Positions 12,141 to 21,558 of a DNA stretch of 22,187 nucleotides are shown here, one piece after another. Origin of the DNA: Candolleomyces eurysporus (Eukaryota > Basidiomycota > Agaricomycetes > Agaricales > Psathyrellaceae); assembly GCA_027579435.1 (NCBI GenBank), contig JANBPK010001621.1:1-22187 (forward strand). Reading direction: 5' to 3'. A program made the translations under genes and the position numbers. A model generated the notes under the pieces. The model saw only the letters and a program-made list of their open reading frames with translations, made no database searches and had not been told where the DNA came from. Each line of letters starts with the position of its first letter. The stretch's first letter is position 1.

Positions 12141-12152
12141 CACATGCATGTG
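12141..12152. promoter_or_regulatory. Perfect palindrome CACATGCATGTG
   Basis: A 12-base perfect inverted repeat with the core CATGCATG, in the X1/Y1 intergenic region. The X2 promoter has a 14-base palindrome with the same core at 20675-20688. It could be a dimeric transcription factor site. Confidence 0.3.
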
Positions 12153-12391
12153 GCACTAAACAAGGCGGGAAAAGGTCGGTTGGCCAGCTCCGAAGCTAGG
12201 TTCTCCTTGAAACGCAGGGCCTGGAGGTTCTGGGAGGATGCTTTCGTGAAGTCCATTACGCTAGATGGCCGATGTAGCAGCTCTTGTACCTGACTGGGGA
12301 ATTTCTCAGAGACAGTTCAACTCATGATCGAAGAACGACTTCCGATGCATATGGAAAGGGATACCTTGAGAAATATGCGCTGCTCCAGGGA

Positions 12392-12399
12392 TATAAATA
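12392..12399 (+). promoter_or_regulatory. TATA box of Y1
   Basis: TATAAATA ends 97 bases before the Y1 ATG at 12496, a distance like that of the two protease genes. Confidence 0.6.
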
Positions 12400-12495
12400 T
12401 ACTTGAAGTTGGATGGGTGAGACTCAGTGGGTAGCAAGAGTAAACCTCCTAGCTTTCTCATCTCTCTAGGATCATTCACCTTTCACAAAGTCGCG

Positions 12496-13387
12496 ATGAA
12501 GTTTATCCCGACTCTCTTTATTCTGGGCGTCTTGGCCATTCTGCCATCAGCCTTTTCTGCTGTTGCGCCACTCACAAAGCGCCACTACATCGCCGAGCTC
12601 AAGGCCTCGCTTGCGGAGATCGATAAACGTTGGAAGAACATCGAGAAGACAATCACCGGGATACCCAAACAAGGCGCGACGGTGGAGGATTTCAGAGTAC
12701 GTACACAGCATGAGCCTACCTTACTTTTCGAAGCGGTATAGGCTGACTTGAACGCCTACTTTCATGTCATAGGTTGCAAAGACGGCCATAGAAGATCTGA
12801 CTAACTACATGCTCACGGACTACGACGCTGCAATTAGAGTGAGTCGCCCCGCAATTTCTCTATCTCTTACCTGTTCGCTGCTTACGTTCGCTCAGGAAAA
12901 TGGTGCATTGACGAATATCAAGTGGGCAGACGAGATGCTCGCGGATATGAGGCCGTATCAGGCCAACGGCGCCAATGCAATGAAGACTCTGAGGTCACAG
13001 ATTCTCCAGATGAACAGTGAGCATTCAACTCTGGGGTTGCGTGTTGCGCCTATTCTTATTCGTTTTCAACAGCAACTGGTGGTATCAACTTTGTTTTGGA
13101 GATCCAATCAAGCAACGACCGACTTGGTAGCGCGTTTTCCGGAATGGAAACGTATCTCGGTCGATACGTCGTAAGTGATCTTTCTGCTAGACACTGTCCC
13201 TTGATTTGCAACTGACCTCGTTTAAATCGTGTAGTTTCAGTTCCTTGGGGGATTCTCTCTCTTGAGTCCCATCAAGGACGAGTTTAGGATGTTGGACGAA
13301 ATTCTCGATACCGGGAAAGCGTTTTCTCGGTTCTATTGCGACTATGTATGGGAAGTATATCATTATCCGCTTTGCCCTCGTAATTAA
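12496..13387 (+). CDS. Y1: small secreted helical protein with Kex2-type site
   Basis: Five exons: 12496-12696, 12773-12838, 12896-13016, 13073-13170, 13235-13387; 212 aa. A signal peptide (about 1-21) is followed by APLTKR (Lys28-Arg29), a likely Kex2-type cleavage site. The mature part is helical and amphipathic: YIAELKASLAEIDKRW, then TNYMLTDYDAAIR, then MRPYQANGANAMKTL. No cysteine or enzyme motif is conserved between Y1 and Y2. Exon 1 ends in PKQGATVEDFR. Exons 2 and 3 (66 and 121 nt) have exactly the lengths found in Y2. The Met codon at 12496 was chosen because the longer frame upstream begins with GTG and would bury the signal peptide. Size and helical pattern recall fungal hydrophobic-surface-binding (HsbA-type) proteins, but I cannot show homology. 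The last exon (ending YPLCPRN) is the least certain part of the model. Confidence 0.8.
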
Positions 13388-13478
13388 GCAACCAAAACCA
13401 AGTCGAATAATAAATGTATCCTCATAACCCCCACACTTTTTTTCAATGCGAATGTTCTGGACCCAACAAATGCAATCA

Positions 13479-13502
13479 GTGACGAGATAAGATAAGATAA
13501 CA
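13479..13502 (+). repeat. GATA-triplet repeat, right copy
   Basis: Partner of 10582-10605, with the same GTGAC start and the same GATAAGATAAGATAACA run; only the two bases between differ. It lies 92 bases after the stop of Y1 and about 170 bases before the CCT3 ATG, so it may act in the CCT3 promoter. Confidence 0.6.
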
Positions 13503-13670
13503 CGCAGCGCTGACACAATCACATCAATCAATCGAGGACGCGTTTGGGTTTTCGCGATTGCGCTCCTCCTCCTCCCTCCCTCCTTTTGCTAGGTTTCGAA
13601 CGACATAAAGTTATCAGAGGACAAAAGACGTAACGAAAAAAAAAGACNAAGAGCAACGATAGACTAGAAG

Positions 13671-16565
13671 ATGGCTCAAACACCCGTGTTTGTGATGAGT
13701 ACGTAGCTCGAGATGATTTTGGATAACCCGAGCCAACGAGGACGTGTAGATGCTGGCCCTGAACGTCAGACGGGGAGGAAAGCACAGATATCGAATATCA
13801 CTGCGGCAAAGGTGCGTTCCCCCTATGAAGGCTAGCTGAATGACGCTCTGATGGACAGCCAGACGGTTGCAGATGTTATTCGGACATGTCTTGGACCAAA
13901 GGCCATGCTGAAGATGATTCTGGATCCTATGGGTGGTATCCTGTGCGTCTTCATTCCAATACGCACTCAGAAAGAGGGGCTTATCGCTGAACTGCAGGCT
14001 TACGAACGATGGAAACGCGATTCTGCGCGAAATCGACGTTGCACACCCTGCTGCGAAGAACATGATCGAGCTCAGTCGGACGCAGGACGAGGAATGCGGA
14101 GATGGTACGACGAGTGTCATCATCCTTGGTACGCTGCCTCCTTCCTTCTCTCTCCCTCTCCTCCCTTAACCGTGTCCGCAGCTGGCGAAATCCTTGCCCA
14201 ATCCCTCTCCCAGCTCGAACGCGACATCCATCCTGTGGTCATCATCTCCGCATACACAAAAGCCCTCAAAGAAGCGCTCGAGATCGTCAAACGCATCTCA
14301 GTCCCCATCGACGTCAACGACGATGCCCAGATGCTCTCCCTCATCAAAACCTCCATCGGCACCAAATTCGTCGTCCGTTGGTCCGACCTGATGTGCAACC
14401 TTGCGCTACAAGCAGTCCGAACGGTCGCCAGCGACGAAGGGGGGTTCAAGACCGTCGACATCAAACGCTATGCGCGTGTAGAAAAGGTGCCCGGGGGTGA
14501 GATCGAGGATAGTAAGGTCCTCAACGGGGTGATGCTCAACAAGGATATCACCCATCCCAATATGCGGAGAAGGATCAAGGATCCGAGGATTATTTTGCTG
14601 GATTGTCCGTTGGAATACAAGAAGGGTGAGAGTCAGACGAACATGGAGTTCTCGAAAGAGACGGATTGGGCGAGGGCGCAGGAGATTGAGGAGGAGCAGG
14701 TTAAGGGGTTGTGCGAGAGGCTGTTAGAGTTGAAGCCCGATTTGATTATTACGGAGAAGGGTATCTCAGGTGGGTCGTTCCTTGTCATCTTGTTTTCGAG
14801 TAATGATCTTTCTCCATAGACCTCGCTCAACATGTCTTTGAGAAGAACAACGTTTCCTGCATCCGACGGGTCAGGAAGACCGACAACAATCGTATTGCAC
14901 TCGCTGTCGGCGCGACGATCGTCAATCGTGTCGAGGACATCAGAGAGTCGGACGTTGGAACGAACTGCGGGCTGTTCAATATCGAGAAGATCGGCGATGA
15001 GTGCGTATCTGTTCCCCTTTCTTTTCCTTCGTATCGGTCCCGCCTTTTCATCCCCTCCCTTCTGCTTCGCTACCTCGGCGACCCTTACCCCGTTTTCGAG
15101 CTTCCTCGTTGTCTCGTGAAATGTGCCCTTCTTATCGTCCGCTCCTCGCCCTCTTAGCGTCATTCATTCATCCATTTCTCCTTCGAATCCTATGCATCTT
15201 CCCTGTATTTTGATTGGTGGCTGCGTTTGATTGCTTCTCTGGCCTTTTCGTCTGCTCTTTCCCCCCACTCATCACGCACCCCACTCACACCTGTCCTTCA
15301 TCTAGGTACTTTACATTCCTCGTAGAATGCAAAAGCCCCAAAGCGTGCACGATCCTCCTCCGTGGTCCCTCCAAGGACATCCTCAACGAGATCGACAGGA
15401 ACCTTGCGGATGCGATGAGCGTTGCGAGGAACGTGGTGTTTAACCCTATTTTGGTGCCTGGTGCGTTTCGCTCTACCTTCGCGTTTCTTCCCTCCATGCC
15501 TACCTAGCGTACTAATAATTTTGGCTTTGAACAGGTGGAGGTGCAACGGAAATGGCAATCTCAGTCGGTCTGCATGCTAAAGCGAAGACGCTCTCGAGCG
15601 GTGTGGAGGTTGGACCGTTTAGAGCTGTTGCGGATGCGTTGGAGGTTATCCCGCGTACTCTTATTCAGAATAGTGGTGGAAATGCTATGAGGTCGTTGAC
15701 TGAGCTGCGGGTGAGTGATTGTTATCTCTTTCTTTCATTTCGGCCGCAATGGAGAAGGACAGTCCGTCTAGTGTTGTCTTGTATTCTTTTTTTCTCATTT
15801 CGTCTGGGTGGAGATTTCCTCTTGGTCGCTTTTGGGCCGAGATTCTCTACTCTTGTTCGCCCGGCACCCTGTTCGACAGGAGGAGCTGTCAATGTCATTT
15901 AATTTGATTCCTGTCTGCACGCATATCCTCGCCTTGACATCATGACGGGCAGAAGGAGGATCTTCGGCTTCTACTTCCTCTTCTCCCGTCTCGTTTGTTT
16001 TCCCGGTTGTGATCGTCGTTCCTGTTCCTGTTCTCTCTTCCCGGTCCCGCTTCTTCTTCCCGTTTCTGTTTCTGCTTCCAGTTCTCCCTTGCTTCCCGCT
16101 CCAAGGCCCTCCCGAGATTCTATTTACTGACTTCTTTCCATTATAGGCTAAACACGCAAACGGCGAGTACTCGTGGGGCGTGAACGGCGAGACGGGCAAG
16201 ATTGTTGATATGAAGGAGTATGGGCTGTATGAATCTGCGAGTGTGAAGATTCAGACGTTCAAGACTGCTATTGAGGTGCGTTTGCGTTCCGCCTTGTCTT
16301 TCTGTGCACTGCATCATAGTTGGCTCTCTGGTATTCGTGTTCCTTTGGATGTTTGCATGCGTCTTCGTTTCTGCTTTACTTTATTCTCCTTCCTTCCTGT
16401 GTTTGGCCTCGCGTCTTGTTTCCATTAATGCCTCACGACTGACGCTTACGACTGTATCGACAGGCCTCGCGTATGCTCCTTCGAGTTGACGACGTCGTTC
16501 AGGCTGTGAGGAAGGAGAGGGAGGGAGGCGGAGGTGCACCTGTGCCTGAGGAAATGCAGGAGTAG
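13671..16565 (+). CDS. CCT3: T-complex protein 1 subunit gamma (CCT3), cytosolic chaperonin
   Basis: Ten exons: 13671-13698, 13750-13811, 13863-13942, 13998-14128, 14182-14769, 14820-15000, 15306-15460, 15535-15710, 16147-16275, 16464-16565; 513 aa, slightly shorter than the 534-545 aa of yeast and human. Subunit of the hetero-oligomeric TRiC/CCT ring that folds actin and tubulin using ATP. The N-terminus [17 protein letters not shown] is typical of the gamma subunit. TCP-1 signatures are [13 protein letters not shown] (37-49), LTNDGNAIL (58-66) and [11 protein letters not shown] (86-96). The chaperonin continues with [40 protein letters not shown] and [15 protein letters not shown], and ends [16 protein letters not shown]. 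The acceptor at 13749 was chosen because it gives MNAGPERQ; the nearer AG breaks the frame. Introns 6, 8 and 9 (305, 436 and 188 nt) are long for this locus and rich in pyrimidine. Confidence 0.96.
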
Positions 16566-17056
16566 ACGGTTTAGCTCGACCGATCGTCCTCGAGTCAAAG
16601 GTGGGGGAAGGGAAGGCGAAAATAAGAAATGAATGGCATTCTACTTTACTGCATGTTGTTACATTGGCCTCTCAATCATTCATTCATTTGCAGTTCGTTC
16701 ATTGAATTGTTAGTGATAATCGCGGAAGTGCCTTCATCTGTTGCCCTCGACTCTAGCGAGGCTTCGCCTAGCTTTCAGACCCCGGCCTCGAGTGGTCGAT
16801 AGACTCGGTCCAACGTTCGTCAGGCTTGCTTATCGTGCGGTGCGGCGGCGGCGGCTATGGAGGTAGAATGGCCCCGAAAGACCCGAGGAAGGCCGACCAA
16901 CGTCATTGGTGATCGATAACTTATCGCGACGCGTCCCCAACCAATTTGGATGGATTGATTTTACGAGTTTACCCTTGGTTGCACTCGGCGTCGCTGTACC
17001 TCTCTCTTTCCCTTGTACCACCATCATCCTCCAAGGGACCACCACCAGCGAAAAGT
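16566..17056. other. Intergenic region, CCT3 3' flank and iPGM promoter
   Basis: There is no coding frame here. A short GCGGCGGCGGC run lies near 16843-16854, and a pyrimidine-rich leader with CTCTCTTTCCC and CCACCATCATCCTCC precedes the iPGM ATG. No TATA box is clear. Confidence 0.5.
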
Positions 17057-19279
17057 ATGTCCGCTGTTCAAGTGAAGAACAAAGTGTGCCTTATGTACGT
17101 TTGTCGTGCTGTTGTCGAGATGGTGGGCTGATGAAAACGCCGAACCGATTCGCGATGAACGAATGGTGTGGTGGTCGTTCATAGTGTGCACGATGGATGG
17201 GGTGTAGCCGCTCGAAAAGGCATCGAAGGAAATGCCATCGAAGCTGCCTCGACGCCTTCCATGGACAAGATCGCCAAAGAGCACAATTACAGGACGCTCA
17301 GGGCGAGTGGAACCGCTGTTGGGCTGAGTGAGGGGCTGATGGGGAATAGTGAGGTTGGGTGAGCGTTCTTTTCCTCTTTTTCTTTTCTTCCCTCCTCTTT
17401 TTGGGCTCCTCGCTCGATTCGAGGCTTTTTTCGTTCATTTCATTGGGTATATCGTACTGTTACTCGTACTTACCCCGGGCTGCTTCATACAGACACTTGA
17501 ATATCGGTGCTGGACGTGTCGTCTGGCAGGATATCGTCCGGATTGATGTTTCGATCAAAAAGAGGGCGTTCCATAAGAACGAGACTATCCTCGATGCGTG
17601 CAAGAGAGCCAAGGAGGGTAACGGGAGGTTGCACCTCATGGGTTTGGTGCGTATCTCCCTTTATGCCTCTCTCGCTACTTGCTTTCATTCGAACCCTCCA
17701 AAACTAATACATGTTTGACACTAGATCTCAGACGGTGGCGTCCATTCACACATCACACACCTCTTCGCCCTCCTCGAGACCGCCAAAGAACAAGGCGTCC
17801 CGCACACCTACATCCACTTCTTGGGCGACGGCCGCGACACTGCACCCCGTTCCGCCACCATCTATCTCAAGCAGCTCGAGGACTTCACCAAGAAACTCGA
17901 GTACGGCGAGCTTGCTACCATCGTTGGGCGGTACTACGCTATGGACCGCGATAAGCGGTGGGAGCGCGTCAAAGTTGCCGTGGACGGTCTCCTCAAGGGC
18001 GAGGGCGAGCAGCTCACCACTCCAGGCTCTGAAGGTGCCATTGCGGCTGTGGAAGAGAACTACAAGAAGGACGTTACGGACGAGTTCCTCAAACCTATTA
18101 TCGTCAACGGCGACGAAGGTCGCATCAAGGCCAACGATACCATCTTCACCTTCAACTATCGCTCGGATAGGATGAGGGAGATTACGACGGTTTTGGGGCA
18201 GGTGGAGAAGGGGTTGGTGGATAGCGAGATTCCGGAGGGCTTGGAGATTTATACGATGAGCCAGTATAAGAAGGAGTTCCCGTTCAAGGTGGCGTTCCCG
18301 CCTCAGGCGATGACGAATGTGCTTGCGGAATGGTTGAGTTTGAAGGGGGTGAAGCAGGCGCATGTTGCCGGTAAGTGCGTTCGAGTTTCTATAATGTTTG
18401 GGAGGTTGACTGGTGTGCTTTAGAAACTGAGAAGTATGCACATGTCACGTTCTTCTTCAATGGAGGTGTCGAGAAGCAGTTTGAGGGCGAGGAGAGGTAT
18501 ATGGTCCCTTCTCCAAAGGTTGCTACCTACGATCTCCAGCCCGAGGTTCGTCTCATTCTTCTCACCTAACGAATATTTGCGTATTCACTCATGGGTTTCC
18601 ATCACGTTTAGATGAACGCGTTGGGCGTTGCCGAGAAAGTGAAGGAGCTCCTGGAAAAGGGGACAGACGAGTTTGTGATGTGCAATTTCGCTCCTCCTGA
18701 CATGGTAAAGCTTATCGCATTCCTTCCTTCACTTTTTTATAATTTCCATCCGTTCTTCATCTTCTATCCCGTTCCCCAGTCCCTCTAACGCCCTCTCTCT
18801 CTCNTCGTTTTTTACAGGTCGGCCACACGGGCATCTACGACGCGGCCGTCAAGGCCATCGAAGCAACTGATAAAGCTGTCGGTGTCATCTACGACGCGTG
18901 CATCGCGAACAACTACATCCTCCTCATCACAGCTGACCACGGTAACGCTGAGCAAATGAAGAACGCCGAGACGGGTGCTCCACATACTGCTCACACTACC
19001 AATGTCGTTCCTTTCATCATGTCGGGAGACGGGAAGGAGGGCAAGTTGAGATTTGCGGATGAGGAGGTGAGTGGGAAGAGTGGGTACGTCGCAGAGTCGT
19101 CGGCTAGCGCGACGGAGGAGGCCAAGGAGGAGGAGAAGGCTGAAAAGGGGGAGAAGAAGCAGGCGGAGGATGAGGAAGAGGAGGCTGGAGCGTTGTGTGA
19201 TGTTGCCCCGACTATTTTGGATGTTTTGGGTATTGAGAAGCCGGAGGATATGAGTGGGAGAAGTTTGTTGGCTCATTGA
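17057..19279 (+). CDS. gpmI: 2,3-bisphosphoglycerate-independent phosphoglycerate mutase (iPGM)
   Basis: Seven exons: 17057-17094, 17185-17358, 17493-17646, 17725-18370, 18424-18545, 18612-18704, 18818-19279; 562 aa. Converts 3-phosphoglycerate to 2-phosphoglycerate in glycolysis and gluconeogenesis, in the cytosol, with two metal ions (usually Mn) and no bisphosphoglycerate cofactor. Visible metal and catalytic residues: Asp16 (VHDGWG), Ser68 (MGNSEVG), Asp408 and His412 (PPDMVGHTG), Asp449-His450 ([10 protein letters not shown]), His468 (TAHTTNVVP). His129 (SDGGVHSH), GDGRDTAP and FNYRSDR are also present. The C-terminus [19 protein letters not shown] is standard. Just before it lies an unusual acidic, Lys/Glu-rich insert of about 40 residues (about 493-532), making the protein longer than the usual 510-530 aa. 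A 96-nt stretch in it (19067-19162) begins GTGAGT, ends CAG and could be an in-frame intron; removing it gives 530 aa. Confidence 0.95.
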
Positions 19280-19835
19280 TTCTGGTACCTGGTTATCCCC
19301 GCGTCCAGATTGCGGACGCGGCATCTACATCGAGGAGCGAAACGGGAGAGTAGAGAAGGAAGGGAAGGAGAAGGTAGCGAAGAAACAATTACACATGTAC
19401 AGTAATATTCAGTCGTTAGATAGCGTAGTAAAGATGCGATTCAATGTTGTCGTTTTGAGTCAAAGTTTAAGTCGGGGATGTTGTCAACAAATGCTGGATG
19501 TGTTGCATGGTTTGAATATGCGAGTCCACGGCGGTATTCATGTCGTCCAGACTCCAGTGGTACAAAAGGAATCGAACGAGTCGTAGATGATGACGATGAG
19601 GGGTTCCAAAGTCTTCCATCGATGGCGAGTGAATGTAGCTGTTCTAATCCCCGAGTACGTCGATAACGGGAAATTGATGTTTGTAGAGCATAAGGTGAGT
19701 TTGTACCGGTGACAGCAGGAGAAGACGTAGACGGAAGATGACCCAAACATCAAAGCCACCGNTTTTTTTTTTTCGACTGTTAATGCTATTGTACAGAATC
19801 AATTTATCCCTAAAACAGTACAATAATGCGTCCAG
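19280..19835. other. Convergent intergenic region between iPGM and X2
   Basis: Both neighbouring genes end here. The region carries a poly-T tract next to an N at 19762. The open frames 19254-19586 and 19441-19746 are shadows or chance. No repeat, RNA gene or GATA-triplet was found. Confidence 0.5.
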
Positions 19836-20642
19836 TTAAGGTCTGGGTTGTTCCCCGTATTCTTCCCGGTAGTACTGCGCACGTACAGCTTCGACGGCGT
19901 CATAATACTTCCTCACTGCATCTTCGTAGGGAGTCGGTTTNCCCCCCCGAGATTCTCTGATGAATCAAATCAGTGGTTGTATGCCATAAGTTGTACGCCA
20001 GGTAATCCAAAGGCTGATAAATAGCCCAGTGACCCGGACTTCCTTGAGCTATGGGAAGCAGATAAATATAGACTTTGTGCGCGAGTACTCCGGATCCACT
20101 CACCAAGGATTTGAGGCTCGAAGCGTGAAAGTCCGGTCATGATTCTCTGGAGTTGAGGTAGAAGTGCTTCGACTTTATGTGTCGAGTTGTAGACCGTTGC
20201 CAGGGCTGCAGGCGCAGTTGTACAGTTCCGGAACATCTGGTGATGAAATGCGGTTGAGTACCTAAATTTAACTATGGGGAGAGAACACTTACTTCTGTCT
20301 CCACGTACCACAGGGAATAGACGAAAGTGTCAAGCCAGATCCTGTAGAACCCTTCTGTGGCGTGGTAGACGCTCTAACCAAACGGACATGGATTGTGAAC
20401 GGCTTGCTCGTAAGACCGAGTTCAGTAATACTCACGTCAACGTCCTCTGGAGTCGCGTTTGAGTTTGGAAACGCGGAAATGACGGCGTTATAATCGGCAA
20501 GCGTCTTGGGGAAGGTGTTGTCGATCATGTTCTCGTAAAATGTCTTTCCATCCGGGTTCGAGCCACACAGAGGACTCGGCCCCTGGGCAGTGGCGAGGCC
20601 GACAAGCAAGAAAGCGAAGACGATTTTGAAGCCCCAGAACAT
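19836..20642 (-). CDS. X2: small secreted protein, paralogue of X1 (apparent frameshift at an N)
   Basis: Four exons on minus: 20642-20436, 20373-20293, 20236-20104, 20042-19836. The first three (207, 81 and 133 nt) have exactly the lengths of those in X1. A signal peptide ends near ATAQ (17-20). Cys26 (LCGSNPDG), Cys101 (FRNCTTAP), Asn62 and Asn113 sequons and HWAIYQPLDYL are shared with X1. In exon 4 the frame is broken at the N at 19941, next to seven C. Upstream of it reads IHQRISGG; past it the homologous frame is one base off and reads PTPYEDAVRKYYDAVEA to a TAA at 19836-19838. Leaving out the N gives a 206-nt exon, as in X1, and 208 aa. The read-through frame would end early at 19900. 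A sequencing or assembly fault is likelier than a real mutation. Divergent from Y2. Confidence 0.78.
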
Positions 20643-20674
20643 GACAATGCAAGGTGGATACGTTGATGTGAGAT

Positions 20675-20688
20675 GCTCATGCATGAGC
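20675..20688. promoter_or_regulatory. Perfect palindrome GCTCATGCATGAGC
   Basis: A 14-base perfect inverted repeat beginning 33 bases upstream of the X2 ATG and two bases from the TATA-like element. If transcription starts close by, it could also form a hairpin in the 5' leader. It shares the CATGCATG core with 12141-12152. Confidence 0.35.
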
Positions 20689-20690
20689 CA

Positions 20691-20697
20691 TTTTATG
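20691..20697 (-). promoter_or_regulatory. TATA-like element of X2
   Basis: CATAAAA on minus, 49 bases before the X2 ATG, matching the X1 promoter. Confidence 0.45.
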
Positions 20698-20791
20698 TTG
20701 CATTCCAGTGGGAACCATATGGAACGCACGCGTCATAAATGCATAGGGTCGTGAATTGGCTGGGAAGTTTACTCTTCGAGTCCAACAAGAT

Positions 20792-20824
20792 CTGAACTCC
20801 ATGGGCCATCAAGAATGCTTCGTG
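20792..20824. promoter_or_regulatory. Intergenic block shared with the X1/Y1 region
   Basis: Partner of 11763-11794. Both contain ATGGGC and CAAGA, and end in CTTCGTG. It lies 150 bases upstream of the X2 ATG. Confidence 0.4.
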
Positions 20825-21558
20825 GTGGGTAACACTCAGAATAACCCACATGCGGAACAAAGCCCGCCGACGCGCTTGGTCTTCTGACTCCAGGCAGGAT
20901 ACGAGGGTAGTCCTGTCTCGACGATTCTTTCACACTAAAAATACTCACGAGAAGTCCGACACCACCGAGGGACTCAGAGTACCAGTGGATTCTCCATAGG
21001 TTCTTCAGTATGATTAATCATCCGAGTAATAGTCGATGACTACTCACGCATTCTTATATGTACATTGCCCTTCAATGTCCGATAAGCAAGTTTCTGCGAG
21101 CTATTGCCTTTTACCCCCGGCATCCAACCATGCATACGTTACGCACTGATGCCTCACACCGCGGGGAAAACGATTGGGGATAGACTCTCTGAGAGTTCTA
21201 CACCTATGCACAGACAGTCAACTCAAAGGTCCCACTCCCCGCTTCACCGCCGAAGTAGCATTATTCCCTTGTAGTGGATAGGGAAATAGTTTCATATAGA
21301 ATCTTCAAAGCATGATGAAACGTGTATCTCCTCACGATTAGGAGGGAAATAGGTTCGTGTGGCTTTCTCAGCGCATGATGCGTTCTCATGAATGTATGGA
21401 GACCTCAGAAACTCTGTCGGAAGGAACTTCCAAAACGTGGTCGAAGGTGGGTTCCTTATTAGGCGCGAGAACGCGAAGCATCATCTTTAAAGGCGGGAGT
21501 GGCTCAGTTGGTTACAATGAGTTAATCCTCGCCTTTCAATTGACCATCTACATCTCTG

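Larger units (their letters stand above)
11534..12495. other. Shared promoter region of the divergent X1/Y1 pair
   Basis: This 962-base region separates two ATGs that face away from each other. It contains TATA-like elements at both ends, a block shared with the X2/Y2 region at 11763-11794, and a palindrome at 12141-12152. The small open frame 11824-12024 (66 codons, five Cys, no signal peptide) is not conserved in the X2/Y2 region as far as I can see, and is not called. Confidence 0.5.
20643..21558. other. Shared promoter region of the divergent X2/Y2 pair
   Basis: 916 bases between outward-facing ATGs, close to the 962 bases of the X1/Y1 pair. It holds a palindrome and TATA-like element next to X2 and the block shared with the X1/Y1 region. 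No gene was found; the frame 21357-21695 is a shadow that crosses Y2 exon 1. Y2 has only a weak TTTAAAG at about 21486-21492 as a TATA candidate. Confidence 0.5.

Noticed and set aside
12427..12495. Upstream extension of Y1 (starting at 12427)
   Set aside because: It begins with GTG, which is not a normal nuclear start in fungi, and would place 23 residues before a typical signal peptide.
13750..13811. Alternative CCT3 exon 2 start at the nearer AG (about 13733)
   Set aside because: That acceptor puts the exon in a frame with a stop codon; the AG at 13749 gives the conserved [15 protein letters not shown]-terminus.
14633..15163. 176-codon minus-strand open frame
   Set aside because: Antisense to CCT3 exons 5-6 and intron 6; a shadow of coding sequence.
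17746..18441. 231-codon minus-strand open frame
   Set aside because: It is antisense to the large exon 4 of iPGM, whose codon bias (G/C at third positions) leaves the opposite strand open. The plus-strand reading is beyond doubt.
21497..21545. tRNA-like stretch (GTGGCTCAGTTGGTTA)
   Set aside because: It resembles a D-arm only. No anticodon stem or T-arm (GGTTCGAATCC-like) follows, and it lies directly before the Y2 start.
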